From: Afipia sp.
GTDB taxonomy: Bacteria > Pseudomonadota > Alphaproteobacteria > Rhizobiales > Xanthobacteraceae
Length of the DNA: 59,113 nucleotides
Direction: 5' to 3'
Assembly (NCBI GenBank): GCA_024707075.1
Contig: JANQAK010000005.1
Span: 165,362-224,474 of the forward strand
Each line of letters opens with the position of its first letter. Position 1 is the stretch's first letter. The notes under the pieces are model-generated. The model was not told where the DNA came from. It worked only from the letters and a program-made list of their open reading frames with translations, and ran no database searches. Below, in pieces: positions 49,543 to 57,636 of this stretch. A program made the translations under genes and the position numbers.

Positions 49543-51018
49543 ATGGATATTTTCAGAGCTTCCCAAGCAGCGCTCGCTCCACTGACAATACCGCTCTTGA
49601 GTGTTCGGCTGCGATTGATTCTGGTTGCCGGAGCGGCCGCTCTCACATCCGGCTGCGCACAATTCTCTCCTGACGGCGGCATGAGCTTCGTATCGGACGT
49701 CGCACGTCAGGAGATGAACAAGGACGTCGTCGCGCTGAAGACGGCAGATGATGCGGCATCATCGCGCGCGGTTGTTGACAAACTCCTAGCGCGCAGTCTG
49801 ACGGCGGATACCGCGGTGCAGATCGCCTTGCTGAACAATCGCGGATTGCAGGCGGCGTTCAACGATCTCGCATTCGCAGAAGCGGTCATGGTCGGGGAGA
49901 GCCTGCCGCCGAATCCGTCGATTTCGCTGTCGCGCATCGCAGGCTCGGCGGAAGTGGAGATCGACCGCCAGATCATCGTGAGCGTGCTGGCACTGGCGAC
50001 CTTGCCCGCCAGATCCGAGATCGCAGCGGAAAAGTTCCGGCAGGCGCAATTGCGCGTGGTCTGGGAGACGCTGCGTATCGCGGCCGACACACGCCGCGCC
50101 TACTATCAGGCGGTTGCCGCACGCGAGCTCACCGAATTCCTGACCCAGGCGCAAGGCGCGGCCGAAACCTCGGCCAAGCTTGCAACGAGGCTCGGCGAAA
50201 CCGGCGCCATGAACAAACTCGATCAGGCACGCGAACAGGCGTTTTCCGCCGAATTGGCCGTGCAACGCGCAACCGCATATTCGGCCGCGACGTCCGCTCG
50301 CGAAGCTCTGATTCGCGCGATGGGCGTGTGGGGAAGCGATCTGGATTTCAAGCTTCCCAACGCGCTGCCACCGCTGCCGAAGCGCGTCCAGGCGCTCGCC
50401 AACATCGAGGTCGAAGCCGTTCGGCGCCGCGTCGATCTGCAAATTTCACGGATGGAGGTTGACGCGATCGCCAAGGCGTACGGGCTCACCCAGGCGACTC
50501 GCTTCATCAATGTCCTGGACGCCGGCTACGCCGATAAAATCACCAAGGATAAGGCAACAGGCCAGCGTACCAAAGATCGCGGCTTTGATGTCGCGTTTGA
50601 AATTCCGATCTTTGATTTCGGCGAAGTGCGCGTGCGCGAAGCCGAAGCGACTTACATGGGGTCCGTTAATCGGTTGCTGCAACGGGCTGTCAATGTCCGT
50701 TCGGAGGCGCGCGATGCCTATCGAAGCTACCGGTCGACCTATGACATCGCGAACCACTACACGCGGGAAGTTCTGCCGTTACGGAAGATCGTCGTTGATG
50801 AAAGTCAGCTTCGCTACAACGGGATGCTGATCGACGTTTTCGATCTGCTCCTCGAAGTGCGGCAACGTATCACCGTGAACACGGCGGCGATCGCGGCACG
50901 GCGCGAATTCTGGCTCGCCAGCACCAACCTCACCACAGCCGTCGTCGGCGGCGGCTCATCCGGTCGGGCCGGGATCGCGCTGGCAACTGCCAGCGCTTCC
51001 GGCGCGGCGGGCGATTGA
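49543..51018 (+). CDS. cusC: TolC/CusC-like outer-membrane factor
   Basis: 491 residues. Signal/lipobox Ala-Leu-Thr-Ser-Gly-Cys near residue 37, then two outer-membrane-efflux repeats with long helices (Ala-Asp-Thr-Arg-Arg-Ala-Tyr-Tyr-Gln-Ala-Val-Ala, Asp-Gln-Ala-Arg-Glu-Gln-Ala). It would be the exit duct of the CusB/CusA pump encoded later. TAGGAG provides the ribosome binding site of ATG 49543. The multicopper oxidase follows after 12 bp. Confidence 0.82.
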   Translation: MDIFRASQAALAPLTIPLLSVRLRLILVAGAAALTSGCAQFSPDGGMSFVSDVARQEMNKDVVALKTADDAASSRAVVDKLLARSLTADTAVQIALLNNRGLQAAFNDLAFAEAVMVGESLPPNPSISLSRIAGSAEVEIDRQIIVSVLALATLPARSEIAAEKFRQAQLRVVWETLRIAADTRRAYYQAVAARELTEFLTQAQGAAETSAKLATRLGETGAMNKLDQAREQAFSAELAVQRATAYSAATSAREALIRAMGVWGSDLDFKLPNALPPLPKRVQALANIEVEAVRRRVDLQISRMEVDAIAKAYGLTQATRFINVLDAGYADKITKDKATGQRTKDRGFDVAFEIPIFDFGEVRVREAEATYMGSVNRLLQRAVNVRSEARDAYRSYRSTYDIANHYTREVLPLRKIVVDESQLRYNGMLIDVFDLLLEVRQRITVNTAAIAARREFWLASTNLTTAVVGGGSSGRAGIALATASASGAAGD

Positions 51019-51030
51019 AGGAGCACTGAC

Positions 51031-52416
51031 ATGATTTCGCGAAGAGATTTGCTCGGAAGTGCCGCGGTCCTTGCTAGTGCAACGGCCGTCAGCGGGCGGC
51101 TGCAGGCCGCGAGTATTCCGGAAGCGGCGGTCACCACCACAAATACGATGCAGCCGCCGTTGCACCCGACGACCGGGCAGGACTATCAGCCGGTCGTGAC
51201 GCTGAACGGCTGGACGTTGCCCTGGCGGATGAACGGCGACTGGAAGGAATTCCATCTCGTCGCCGAACCTGTGGTGCGCGAGATGGCCCCCGGCATGAAA
51301 GCGCATTTGTGGGGATACAACGGTCAGTCACCCGGACCGACGATCGAAGCTGTCGAGGGCGATAAGGTCCGCATTTTCGTCACCAACAAACTGCCAGAAC
51401 ACACGACCGTTCACTGGCACGGAATGCTGCTGCCGAACGGCATGGACGGCGTCGGCGGTCTGACCCAACCGCACATCAAGCCGGGTAAGACCTTCGTGTA
51501 CGAGTTCGTGCTGAAGAAGAGCGGCACCTTCATGTACCACCCGCACGCCGATGAGATGGTGCAGATGGCGATGGGCATGATGGGGTTCTTCGTCATTCAC
51601 CCCAAGGACCCGGCGTTCATGCGGGTGGATCGTGACTTCGTGTTTCTGCTCAGTACCTACGACATCGATCCGGGGACCTATCTCCCGAAGGTCTCGGAGA
51701 TGACCGACTTCAACATGTGGACCTTCAACACGCGGGTCTTCCCCGGGATCGATCCGCTGGTCGTGCGCAAGAACGATCGCGTGCGGGTTCGCGTCGGCAA
51801 TCTGACCATGACCAATCATCCGATTCACATGCATGGTTACGATTTTGAGGTGACTTGCACGGATGGCGGATGGGTCAGGCCGGAAGCGCGTTGGCCCGAA
51901 GTCACCATCGACATTCCGGTCGGCGCCATGCGCGCTTACGAGTTCGTCGCCGATGCGGAAGGCGACTGGGCGCTGCATTGCCACAAGTCGCATCACACGA
52001 TGAACGCCATGGGGCACAATATCCGGAACTTTATCGGCGCCCGAAGCCGCGATCTCGTCAAACCCATCCGCAAGCTCGCGCCTGATTACATGGCGATGGG
52101 TAGCGCCGGCATGGCGGACATGGGTGAGATGGAAATGCCGCTGCCGGACAACACGATTCCGATGATGACCGGCTTCGGCCAGTTCGGGCCCATCGAGATG
52201 GGCGGCATGTTCACGACGGTGAAGGTGCGCGATGGGATCGCATCCGGCGATTACAAGGATCCAGGTCCTTACAAGAATCCGGCCGGAACGGTGGCCTATG
52301 AAGTCGACAATCCGTCTGCGGCTCCCGCGCGGAAAGCAGAAGCACCTTCGTCGAGCAAACCAAGCGTCGAAGTCAACGTGGTGAAGCCTAAGGGCGGCCA
52401 CATGAACAACCACTAA
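51031..52416 (+). CDS. Tat-exported multicopper oxidase
   Basis: 461 residues. Ser-Arg-Arg-Asp-Leu-Leu-Gly is a Tat signal. Copper sites: His-Trp-His-Gly (128-131), Tyr-His-Pro-His (169-172), His-Pro-Ile-His-Met-His-Gly (about 263) and His-Cys-His-Lys-Ser-His-His-x-Met (about 316), the T1/T2/T3 set. It oxidises Cu(I) to less toxic Cu(II) in the periplasm. A Met-rich part follows (Met-Gly-Glu-Met-Glu-Met-Pro) and then a Lys/Pro tail. Three-domain laccase-like, of the CopA kind; shorter than typical CopA. Confidence 0.92.
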   Translation: MISRRDLLGSAAVLASATAVSGRLQAASIPEAAVTTTNTMQPPLHPTTGQDYQPVVTLNGWTLPWRMNGDWKEFHLVAEPVVREMAPGMKAHLWGYNGQSPGPTIEAVEGDKVRIFVTNKLPEHTTVHWHGMLLPNGMDGVGGLTQPHIKPGKTFVYEFVLKKSGTFMYHPHADEMVQMAMGMMGFFVIHPKDPAFMRVDRDFVFLLSTYDIDPGTYLPKVSEMTDFNMWTFNTRVFPGIDPLVVRKNDRVRVRVGNLTMTNHPIHMHGYDFEVTCTDGGWVRPEARWPEVTIDIPVGAMRAYEFVADAEGDWALHCHKSHHTMNAMGHNIRNFIGARSRDLVKPIRKLAPDYMAMGSAGMADMGEMEMPLPDNTIPMMTGFGQFGPIEMGGMFTTVKVRDGIASGDYKDPGPYKNPAGTVAYEVDNPSAAPARKAEAPSSSKPSVEVNVVKPKGGHMNNH

Positions 52417-52428
52417 CAGGAGAACCAA

Positions 52429-52920
52429 ATGAGCAAACTTAGAGTCTATGCGGCCGCATTTGCACTGATGGGTACTGCAACGATTTCAGCCAACGCAGGC
52501 TCGGGTGAGCCAGGTCATAGCCATGGCCACGACGCGGGCTACTCGGCGGGCGAGCCGGGTGATCCGAAAAAGCCCGCCCGGATCGTGCAGGTCGTCATGC
52601 GAGAGTCGGACGGAAAGATGCTGTTCATCCCCGACCGCGTCGAGGTTCGCACCAATGAGCAAATTAAGTTCGTACTGAAGAACAACGGCGATCTTGAACA
52701 TGAGTTCGTGTTGGCGAGCACCGAGGATAATCTCAAGCATGCCGAAGTGATGAAGAAGAATCCCGACATGGAGCACGATGATCCGAACGCCAAACGGATC
52801 GACCCGAAGGAGGGTAGCGAGCTTGTCTGGAAGTTCAGCAAGCCAGGTCAGTTCGAATTTGCGTGCCTGATTCCCGGACATCGCGAGTCCGGCATGCTCG
52901 GCACGGTGATCGTTAAGTAA
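52429..52920 (+). CDS. periplasmic cupredoxin
   Basis: 163 residues. Signal peptide ending Ser-Ala-Asn-Ala, His/Gly-rich start (Gly-His-Ser-His-Gly-His), then a cupredoxin: Val-Arg-Thr-Asn-Glu-Gln-Ile, Leu-Glu-His-Glu-Phe-Val (His ligand), and Cys-Leu-Ile-Pro-Gly-His-Arg-Glu-Ser-Gly-Met (Cys, His, Met ligands). It probably carries copper or electrons for the oxidase, whose stop lies 12 bp upstream. Confidence 0.88.
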   Translation: MSKLRVYAAAFALMGTATISANAGSGEPGHSHGHDAGYSAGEPGDPKKPARIVQVVMRESDGKMLFIPDRVEVRTNEQIKFVLKNNGDLEHEFVLASTEDNLKHAEVMKKNPDMEHDDPNAKRIDPKEGSELVWKFSKPGQFEFACLIPGHRESGMLGTVIVK

Positions 52921-52981
52921 TTGAATCGCTGGGGAGCGTAGAGCCTTCATTCCGAAGGTTGATCAACTGAAAGGAAAACAC

Positions 52982-53281
52982 ATGCGTAAACAACTTCTGG
53001 CCGTCGCCGCCGTACTCTCGATCGGATTGATGAGCTTCACTGCGTCGGCTCAAACAGCCCCCGTTGAGGGCTCGGTCGTGAAAATCGATGAGTCTGCCGG
53101 TAAAATCACCTTGAAGCACGGCCCCATCAAGAAGCTCGATATGGACGAAGGGATGACGATGGTGTTCCGGGTCCAGGATCCTGCGGTGCTGAAGACCGTC
53201 AAGGTCGGTGATAAGGTTAAGTTCGATGCCGACCGGGTCAATGGTCAGATCACCGTGACCACTCTTCAAAAATCCAAGTAA
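52982..53281 (+). CDS. cusF: CusF-like periplasmic copper chaperone
   Basis: 99 residues with a signal peptide to Ser-Ala-Gln and the CusF OB fold: Leu-Lys-His-Gly-Pro-Ile, Met-Asp-Glu-Gly-Met-Thr-Met. His46, Met58 and Met60 match the E. coli ligands. The Trp that caps Cu(I) there is absent; Met54 is nearby with one residue more in the loop. It would hand Cu(I) to CusB/CusA. GAAAGGA precedes the ATG. Confidence 0.85.
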   Translation: MRKQLLAVAAVLSIGLMSFTASAQTAPVEGSVVKIDESAGKITLKHGPIKKLDMDEGMTMVFRVQDPAVLKTVKVGDKVKFDADRVNGQITVTTLQKSK

Positions 53282-53354
53282 GAGATCGGAACGGTTGCGA
53301 TCGATTCAAATTGTCGAGCACGATCGCAATCTAATCGGGTTGGCGGGCGCCTAT

Positions 53355-53388
53355 CCTGTAGAGCGAACAGTATTCTTCGCTCTACAGG
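53355..53388. terminator. 13-bp hairpin after cusF
   Basis: CCTGTAGAGCGAA-cagtattc-TTCGCTCTACAGG. Perfect arms, no U tract. Probably ends the first copper operon. The 270-bp gap 53282-53551 holds nothing else. Confidence 0.6.
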
Positions 53389-53551
53389 CGGGCTCCGCAC
53401 ACAATGCGCGGAGAGCTGCCGCGCTGGAGAGCAACCGGCCAACTACTCGATCGATGGTTGCTCCGCGTTCCTCTTTAAGCCGAGGCTTCATCCGGGACTT
53501 CGATGGCCACAGAACAGAAACGTCCCTTTCGAAACCATACCCAGAGTTTTC

Positions 53552-54703
53552 ATGACAGTGCGTGCTATCCTTCCTGCCAAAGGGCGAGATCTTCGTCTCG
53601 ACCTTTTCCGCGGTATCGCGAATTGGGCAATCTTTCTCGACCACATTCCGAACAACGCGGTCGCTTGGCTGACGACGAGGAATTACGGCTTCAGCGACGC
53701 AGCGGACCTCTTCGTATTCATCTCGGGGTACACGGCTGCGTTCGTCTACGCAAAGAGCATGCTCAAGCGAGGCTTCATTGCAGGAACCGCCCTTCTATTC
53801 AAGCGCGTTTGGCAACTGTACGTCGCGCACGTGCTGCTGTTCGTCTTCTATATCGCTGCGATTGGCTGGGTTGCTCAAACCTACAATCATTCGCATCTCC
53901 TGGACGAGTTCAACGTCGCAGGGTTGATCGATCATCCGATCATCAATTTGACGCAGGGGCTGTTGCTAAAATTCAAGCCCCTGAATCTCGATGTTCTACC
54001 GCTCTATATTGTCCTGATGGCAATGTTTCCGCCGGTGCTATGGTTGACACTTCGGCAACCAGACCTTGCGATCGCCGGATCGCTCGTCCTCTATTTCGCC
54101 GCACGGCAGTTTGGCTGGAATCTTCCCGCGTATCCGTCGGGCGTCTGGTATTTCAATCCGTATACGTGGCAATTCCTCTTCATGTTTGGCGCTTGGTGCG
54201 CTCTCGGTGGAGCGTCACGGGCGCGGATGATTATCCGATCCTCGGCGGCCGTATCGATCTGCGCTGGGTATTTGATATTTGCGCTGCTCATGACCGTCGC
54301 AGGCTATTTTGAACCACTGGGTGAGCTGATCCCCAAATGGTTGTTGAGCGCATTCAATCCCAACGACAAGACCAATCTCGCACCGTACCGGGTTTTGCAT
54401 TTTGTTGCTTTGGCAGTGCTGGTCGTGCGATTTCTTCCTCTTGGCTGGGCCGGCTTGAAGTCGCGCTGGCTTCGGCCGCTAATAGTCTGCGGCCAGCGTT
54501 CGCTCGAAGTATTCTGCGTCGGAGTGTTTCTTTCGTTCGTGGGCCATTTCTTACTCGAGCTGATTTCGGACTCTTTCATCGCCCAGCTCATCGTGAGCGG
54601 CTCGGGAATCGGGCTGATGACGGCCGTTGCCTATTACCGATCTTGGTTGAAAGACCTGGATAAGCAACCCCAAGCCAGGTCGGTGTCGGAATCGGTCACA
54701 TAG
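53552..54703 (+). CDS. OpgC-type membrane acyltransferase
   Basis: 383 residues with about ten transmembrane segments. The OpgC start Arg-Asp-Leu-Arg-Leu-Asp-Leu-Phe-Arg-Gly-Ile-Ala-Asn-Trp-x-Ile-Phe-Leu-Asp-His is clear, with Asp-Ala-Ala-Asp-Leu-Phe-Val-Phe-Ile-Ser-Gly-Tyr. OpgC proteins succinylate periplasmic glucans. Anionic glucans could bind copper; this link to the cluster is inference. Confidence 0.88.
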   Translation: MTVRAILPAKGRDLRLDLFRGIANWAIFLDHIPNNAVAWLTTRNYGFSDAADLFVFISGYTAAFVYAKSMLKRGFIAGTALLFKRVWQLYVAHVLLFVFYIAAIGWVAQTYNHSHLLDEFNVAGLIDHPIINLTQGLLLKFKPLNLDVLPLYIVLMAMFPPVLWLTLRQPDLAIAGSLVLYFAARQFGWNLPAYPSGVWYFNPYTWQFLFMFGAWCALGGASRARMIIRSSAAVSICAGYLIFALLMTVAGYFEPLGELIPKWLLSAFNPNDKTNLAPYRVLHFVALAVLVVRFLPLGWAGLKSRWLRPLIVCGQRSLEVFCVGVFLSFVGHFLLELISDSFIAQLIVSGSGIGLMTAVAYYRSWLKDLDKQPQARSVSESVT

Positions 54704-54765
54704 AAGTTCGTTTGGCGCAGGCAGTGTTTGGATTACTCTCAACAATAACGGAAACGGATCGCGAC

Positions 54766-55254
54766 ATGGATAACTCAAGCATATCTCCACGCCTTTTCAC
54801 GCGACGATGTGCTTTAGGACTAACAGCGGCATTGCTGGCTTTTCCGCGTGGCGCTGTCGCCGCCGACGGGGCTGCGGTCTTGGTTCACAAGGACCCAAAT
54901 TGTGGGTGCTGCTCGGGCTGGGTTCGCCATCTCAAGGAGGCAGGCTTCGCGGTTAAAGTCGATGAAACGACAAACCTTCACGTGGTCCGGACGCGTCTCG
55001 GCGTACCACCCGACCTGGCCGCTTGTCATACTGCCGAAGTCAGCGGATATGTCCTCGAAGGTCATGTCCCTGCAGCCGCTGTACGACAACTGCTAGAAAA
55101 GCGTCCCAACGCCGTCGGATTGTCGGTTCCCGGAATGCCCGTCGGATCACCCGGAATGGAAGGCGGCGCGCCCGAAAGGTATGAGGTCGTTCTTTTCGGG
55201 ACCTCTGGCCGTCAAACATTTATGCGCTTCCTGGGCGGGGATATCGCTGGTTAA
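54766..55254 (+). CDS. DUF411 metal-binding protein
   Basis: 162 residues with a Tat-like signal (Thr-Arg-Arg-Cys) and the DUF411 motif His-Lys-Asp-Pro-Asn-Cys-Gly-Cys-Cys-Ser-Gly-Trp, then Val-Pro-Gly-Met-Pro-x-Gly-Ser-Pro-Gly-Met. DUF411 proteins occur in copper and silver resistance clusters as periplasmic binders. ATG 54766 is preferred over 54712. Confidence 0.88.
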   Translation: MDNSSISPRLFTRRCALGLTAALLAFPRGAVAADGAAVLVHKDPNCGCCSGWVRHLKEAGFAVKVDETTNLHVVRTRLGVPPDLAACHTAEVSGYVLEGHVPAAAVRQLLEKRPNAVGLSVPGMPVGSPGMEGGAPERYEVVLFGTSGRQTFMRFLGGDIAG

Positions 55255-55369
55255 GGCGGTTCCCTTAATTAGGTTAACGTCGTCGCTCGCTCGTTCCCGG
55301 CCCATTGTGGTGGCGAATTTGTGATGTGATCCATCTTCACAAGTCCACGATCCTATGTGAGGTTGGACT

Positions 55370-55720
55370 ATGGATTTTTGCCGACTCATCAGCCGGTTGC
55401 TCGCGGTCTTTGCGATTGTAGGGCTCATTGTTTCGCCGCTGACCACGCCGGCGGCGGCAAAACTGCTGTCGGCGGCAGAGATGAGTGATATGTCGACGAT
55501 GTCCGCCGACATGCCTTGCTGTCCGGATACACAGAAGAGCAACGATTGTAAGGATTGTCCGCTCCGCGCGATGTGTACGTTGAACGTTGCCCAGGCGGAA
55601 CCTCCTATGGCAGTTGGAGTCGTGACACCTCTGCAAACGCGCAAGTTATTTTCGGCCTTCGACGATAGGATCGCCGACGGCTTCGATCGTCCTCCTCCCG
55701 ACCAACCCCCTCGAACCTGA
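55370..55720 (+). CDS. secreted Cys/Met-rich protein of the copper cluster
   Basis: 116 residues, signal peptide to Pro-Ala-Ala-Ala, Met-rich segment (Met-Ser-Asp-Met-Ser-Thr-Met-Ser-Ala-Asp-Met), and Cys-Cys-Pro-Asp, Asp-Cys-Lys-Asp-Cys-Pro. The motifs favour Cu(I). No family name. The genes on both sides are also metal-linked. Confidence 0.65.
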   Translation: MDFCRLISRLLAVFAIVGLIVSPLTTPAAAKLLSAAEMSDMSTMSADMPCCPDTQKSNDCKDCPLRAMCTLNVAQAEPPMAVGVVTPLQTRKLFSAFDDRIADGFDRPPPDQPPRT

Positions 55721-55817
55721 TCTGATCGGCGCCTCGGCGCCGTGTTGCCGCGCGACTCGGTCGCGCGGATCGACGCATGCCGCCTTGCGGCAATCATGAT
55801 CATTCGAGGATTTTGAA

Positions 55818-56221
55818 ATGAAGAAGTTCAATCTACCGCGCGCCCTCCGGGGGCGCTCATCGGCATTGCTATCAGTGGCACAGTCACGGCCGCACGCGCC
55901 GACATCAAAGACTATGAGTTCCAGCTCGTCGACCAGACCGTTAAGGCCGGTCCGGACAAAACCATTACGGTCCGGCTCGTCAACAAGACCACCGGTAAGG
56001 CGGTGCCTGATGCGGTGATCTTCGCAACGCGTCTCGACATGGCGCCCGACGGCATGCAGGAAATGGCCACCAAGGTCGCTTCGGCTCCTAGCGCCGAGCC
56101 TGGCACTTACCGCTTCAAGGCCACGTTCGGCATGGCGGGCCGATGGCAACTTTCGCTCGGGGCCAAAGTACAGGGCGAGACCGGCACCGTCGAAAGCAAA
56201 CTCGTCATCACGGCGCAGTGA
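55818..56221 (+). pseudogene. YtkA/FixH-like protein with a 1-nt deletion
   Basis: The start Met-Lys-Lys-Phe-Asn-Leu-Pro-Arg-Ala-Leu is in one frame. From about 55847 the other frame gives Gly-Ile-Ala-Ile-Ser-Gly-Thr-Val-Thr-Ala-Ala-Arg-Ala (signal end) and a YtkA-like body: Val-Arg-Leu-Val-Asn-Lys-Thr-Thr-Gly-Lys-Ala-Val-Pro-Asp-Ala, Met-Ala-Pro-Asp-Gly-Met, Pro-Gly-Thr-Tyr-Arg-Phe. One base lost in CTCCGGGGG explains it. The repaired protein is 134 residues. Its stop overlaps the cusB start by 1 bp. Confidence 0.75.
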
Positions 56222-57636
56222 TGAGAACGGTCAGCCTGGCTATTGCTGCTGCCGCCGCATTGATCGCGGCGGCGGGTGGCGGATTCATCACCGGCCGCGG
56301 TCAACATCAGCCAGCCGAAGGGGCAAGCCCGGCGGCTCTGGCATCTGCGGCCGCGCAAACGAATGGCGCAACGATCTACTACAAGGATCCCGACGGCAGA
56401 CCGTTTTACTCGCCAACACCAAAGAAGGCGCCGGATGGACGTGACTACACGGCCGTACCTGCGGCTGCTGATGTCAGTTTCGACGAAGCGCCAGTGATTG
56501 AGAGCGCATCAGCGACAGCGGCGGAGCGCAAGATCAAGTATTACCGCAATCCGATGGGACTGCCGGACACCTCGCCGACGCCGAAAAAGGATTCGATGGG
56601 GATGGATTACATCCCGGTCTATGACGGTGACGACAGCGACGATGGATCGGTGAAGCTTTCGCCAGGGAAGATCCAGCGTACCGGCGTCAGCTCCGAACCC
56701 GCAACATCGCGCGTCATTCGAACCCTCATTCGTGCGCCAGGCACGATCCAGCTCGACGAGCGCCGCATCTCCGTCATTTCGATGCGAGCCGAAAGCTGGG
56801 TACAGAAAGTCGCGAACGTCACCACCGGCAGCAAAGTCAGTAAAGGCCAGCCGCTGATGGAAATTTACAGTCCATCCGTGGCATCGGCGGCCGCCGAATA
56901 CATAGCCACCATCACGTCGAAGGGGACGAGCGGCGTCGCCGTGTATGGTCGCGGCTCGCGGCAGCGGCTGATGAACCTCGACGTCCCCGACACAGCAATT
57001 ACAGCTATGGAGAAGAGCGGCACTGTTCCGATCACCATCGACTGGTCGGCGCCGCGCGACGGCATTGTGCTCGAACGTAACGCCATTGAAGGTATGCGCG
57101 CGCAGCCCGGGGACGTGTTGTTCCGGGTTGCGGATACGTCCGTGGTGTGGGCGATGGTCGATGTCGCGGAGCGCAGTCTCGGCACGATTTCGGTTGGACA
57201 GCCGGTAACCGTGAAGGCGCGCAGCTTTCCTGGCCGCGAATTCGCCGGGAAGATCAGTGTCATCTACCCGCAAGTGAATCGGGAAACACGAACCACCCGG
57301 GTGCGGATCGAATTGTCCAATCCGGATGGCGCGCTGCTTCCCGACATGTATGTCGATGCGAATGTCGGTATCGGCAGCTCGCAGCCGGTACTTGCCGTGC
57401 CCGAGAGTGCCGTTCTTGATACTGGCAGCCGTCAGGCGGTCTTCGTCGAGAAAGGGCAGGGGCGATTTGAACCCCGCGAGGTGAAACTCGGTCATCGCGG
57501 CGACGGCTATGTCGAGATCCGACAGGGCCTCGCGGAGGGGGAGCCGGTCGTCGTCTCGGCCAACTTCCTGATCGATGCGGAAAGCAATCTGAAGGCTGCG
57601 CTCAAAGGGTTTTCGGACGCGGGAGGCCAGCAATGA
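56221..57636 (+). CDS. cusB: CusB-like periplasmic adaptor with two metal-binding domains
   Basis: 471 residues, an RND adaptor. After the anchor come two heavy-metal-binding segments with Ser-Pro-Thr-Pro-Lys-Lys and Asp-Tyr (about 45-75 and 105-135), the second with Tyr-Tyr-Arg-Asn-Pro-Met-Gly-Leu-Pro. Then the lipoyl/hairpin and beta-barrel domains (Gln-Pro-Leu-Met-Glu-Ile-Tyr-Ser-Pro). It links CusA to CusC and passes Cu(I). ATG 56221 overlaps the preceding TGA; the cusA ATG overlaps its own stop. Confidence 0.9.
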   Translation: MRTVSLAIAAAAALIAAAGGGFITGRGQHQPAEGASPAALASAAAQTNGATIYYKDPDGRPFYSPTPKKAPDGRDYTAVPAAADVSFDEAPVIESASATAAERKIKYYRNPMGLPDTSPTPKKDSMGMDYIPVYDGDDSDDGSVKLSPGKIQRTGVSSEPATSRVIRTLIRAPGTIQLDERRISVISMRAESWVQKVANVTTGSKVSKGQPLMEIYSPSVASAAAEYIATITSKGTSGVAVYGRGSRQRLMNLDVPDTAITAMEKSGTVPITIDWSAPRDGIVLERNAIEGMRAQPGDVLFRVADTSVVWAMVDVAERSLGTISVGQPVTVKARSFPGREFAGKISVIYPQVNRETRTTRVRIELSNPDGALLPDMYVDANVGIGSSQPVLAVPESAVLDTGSRQAVFVEKGQGRFEPREVKLGHRGDGYVEIRQGLAEGEPVVVSANFLIDAESNLKAALKGFSDAGGQQ

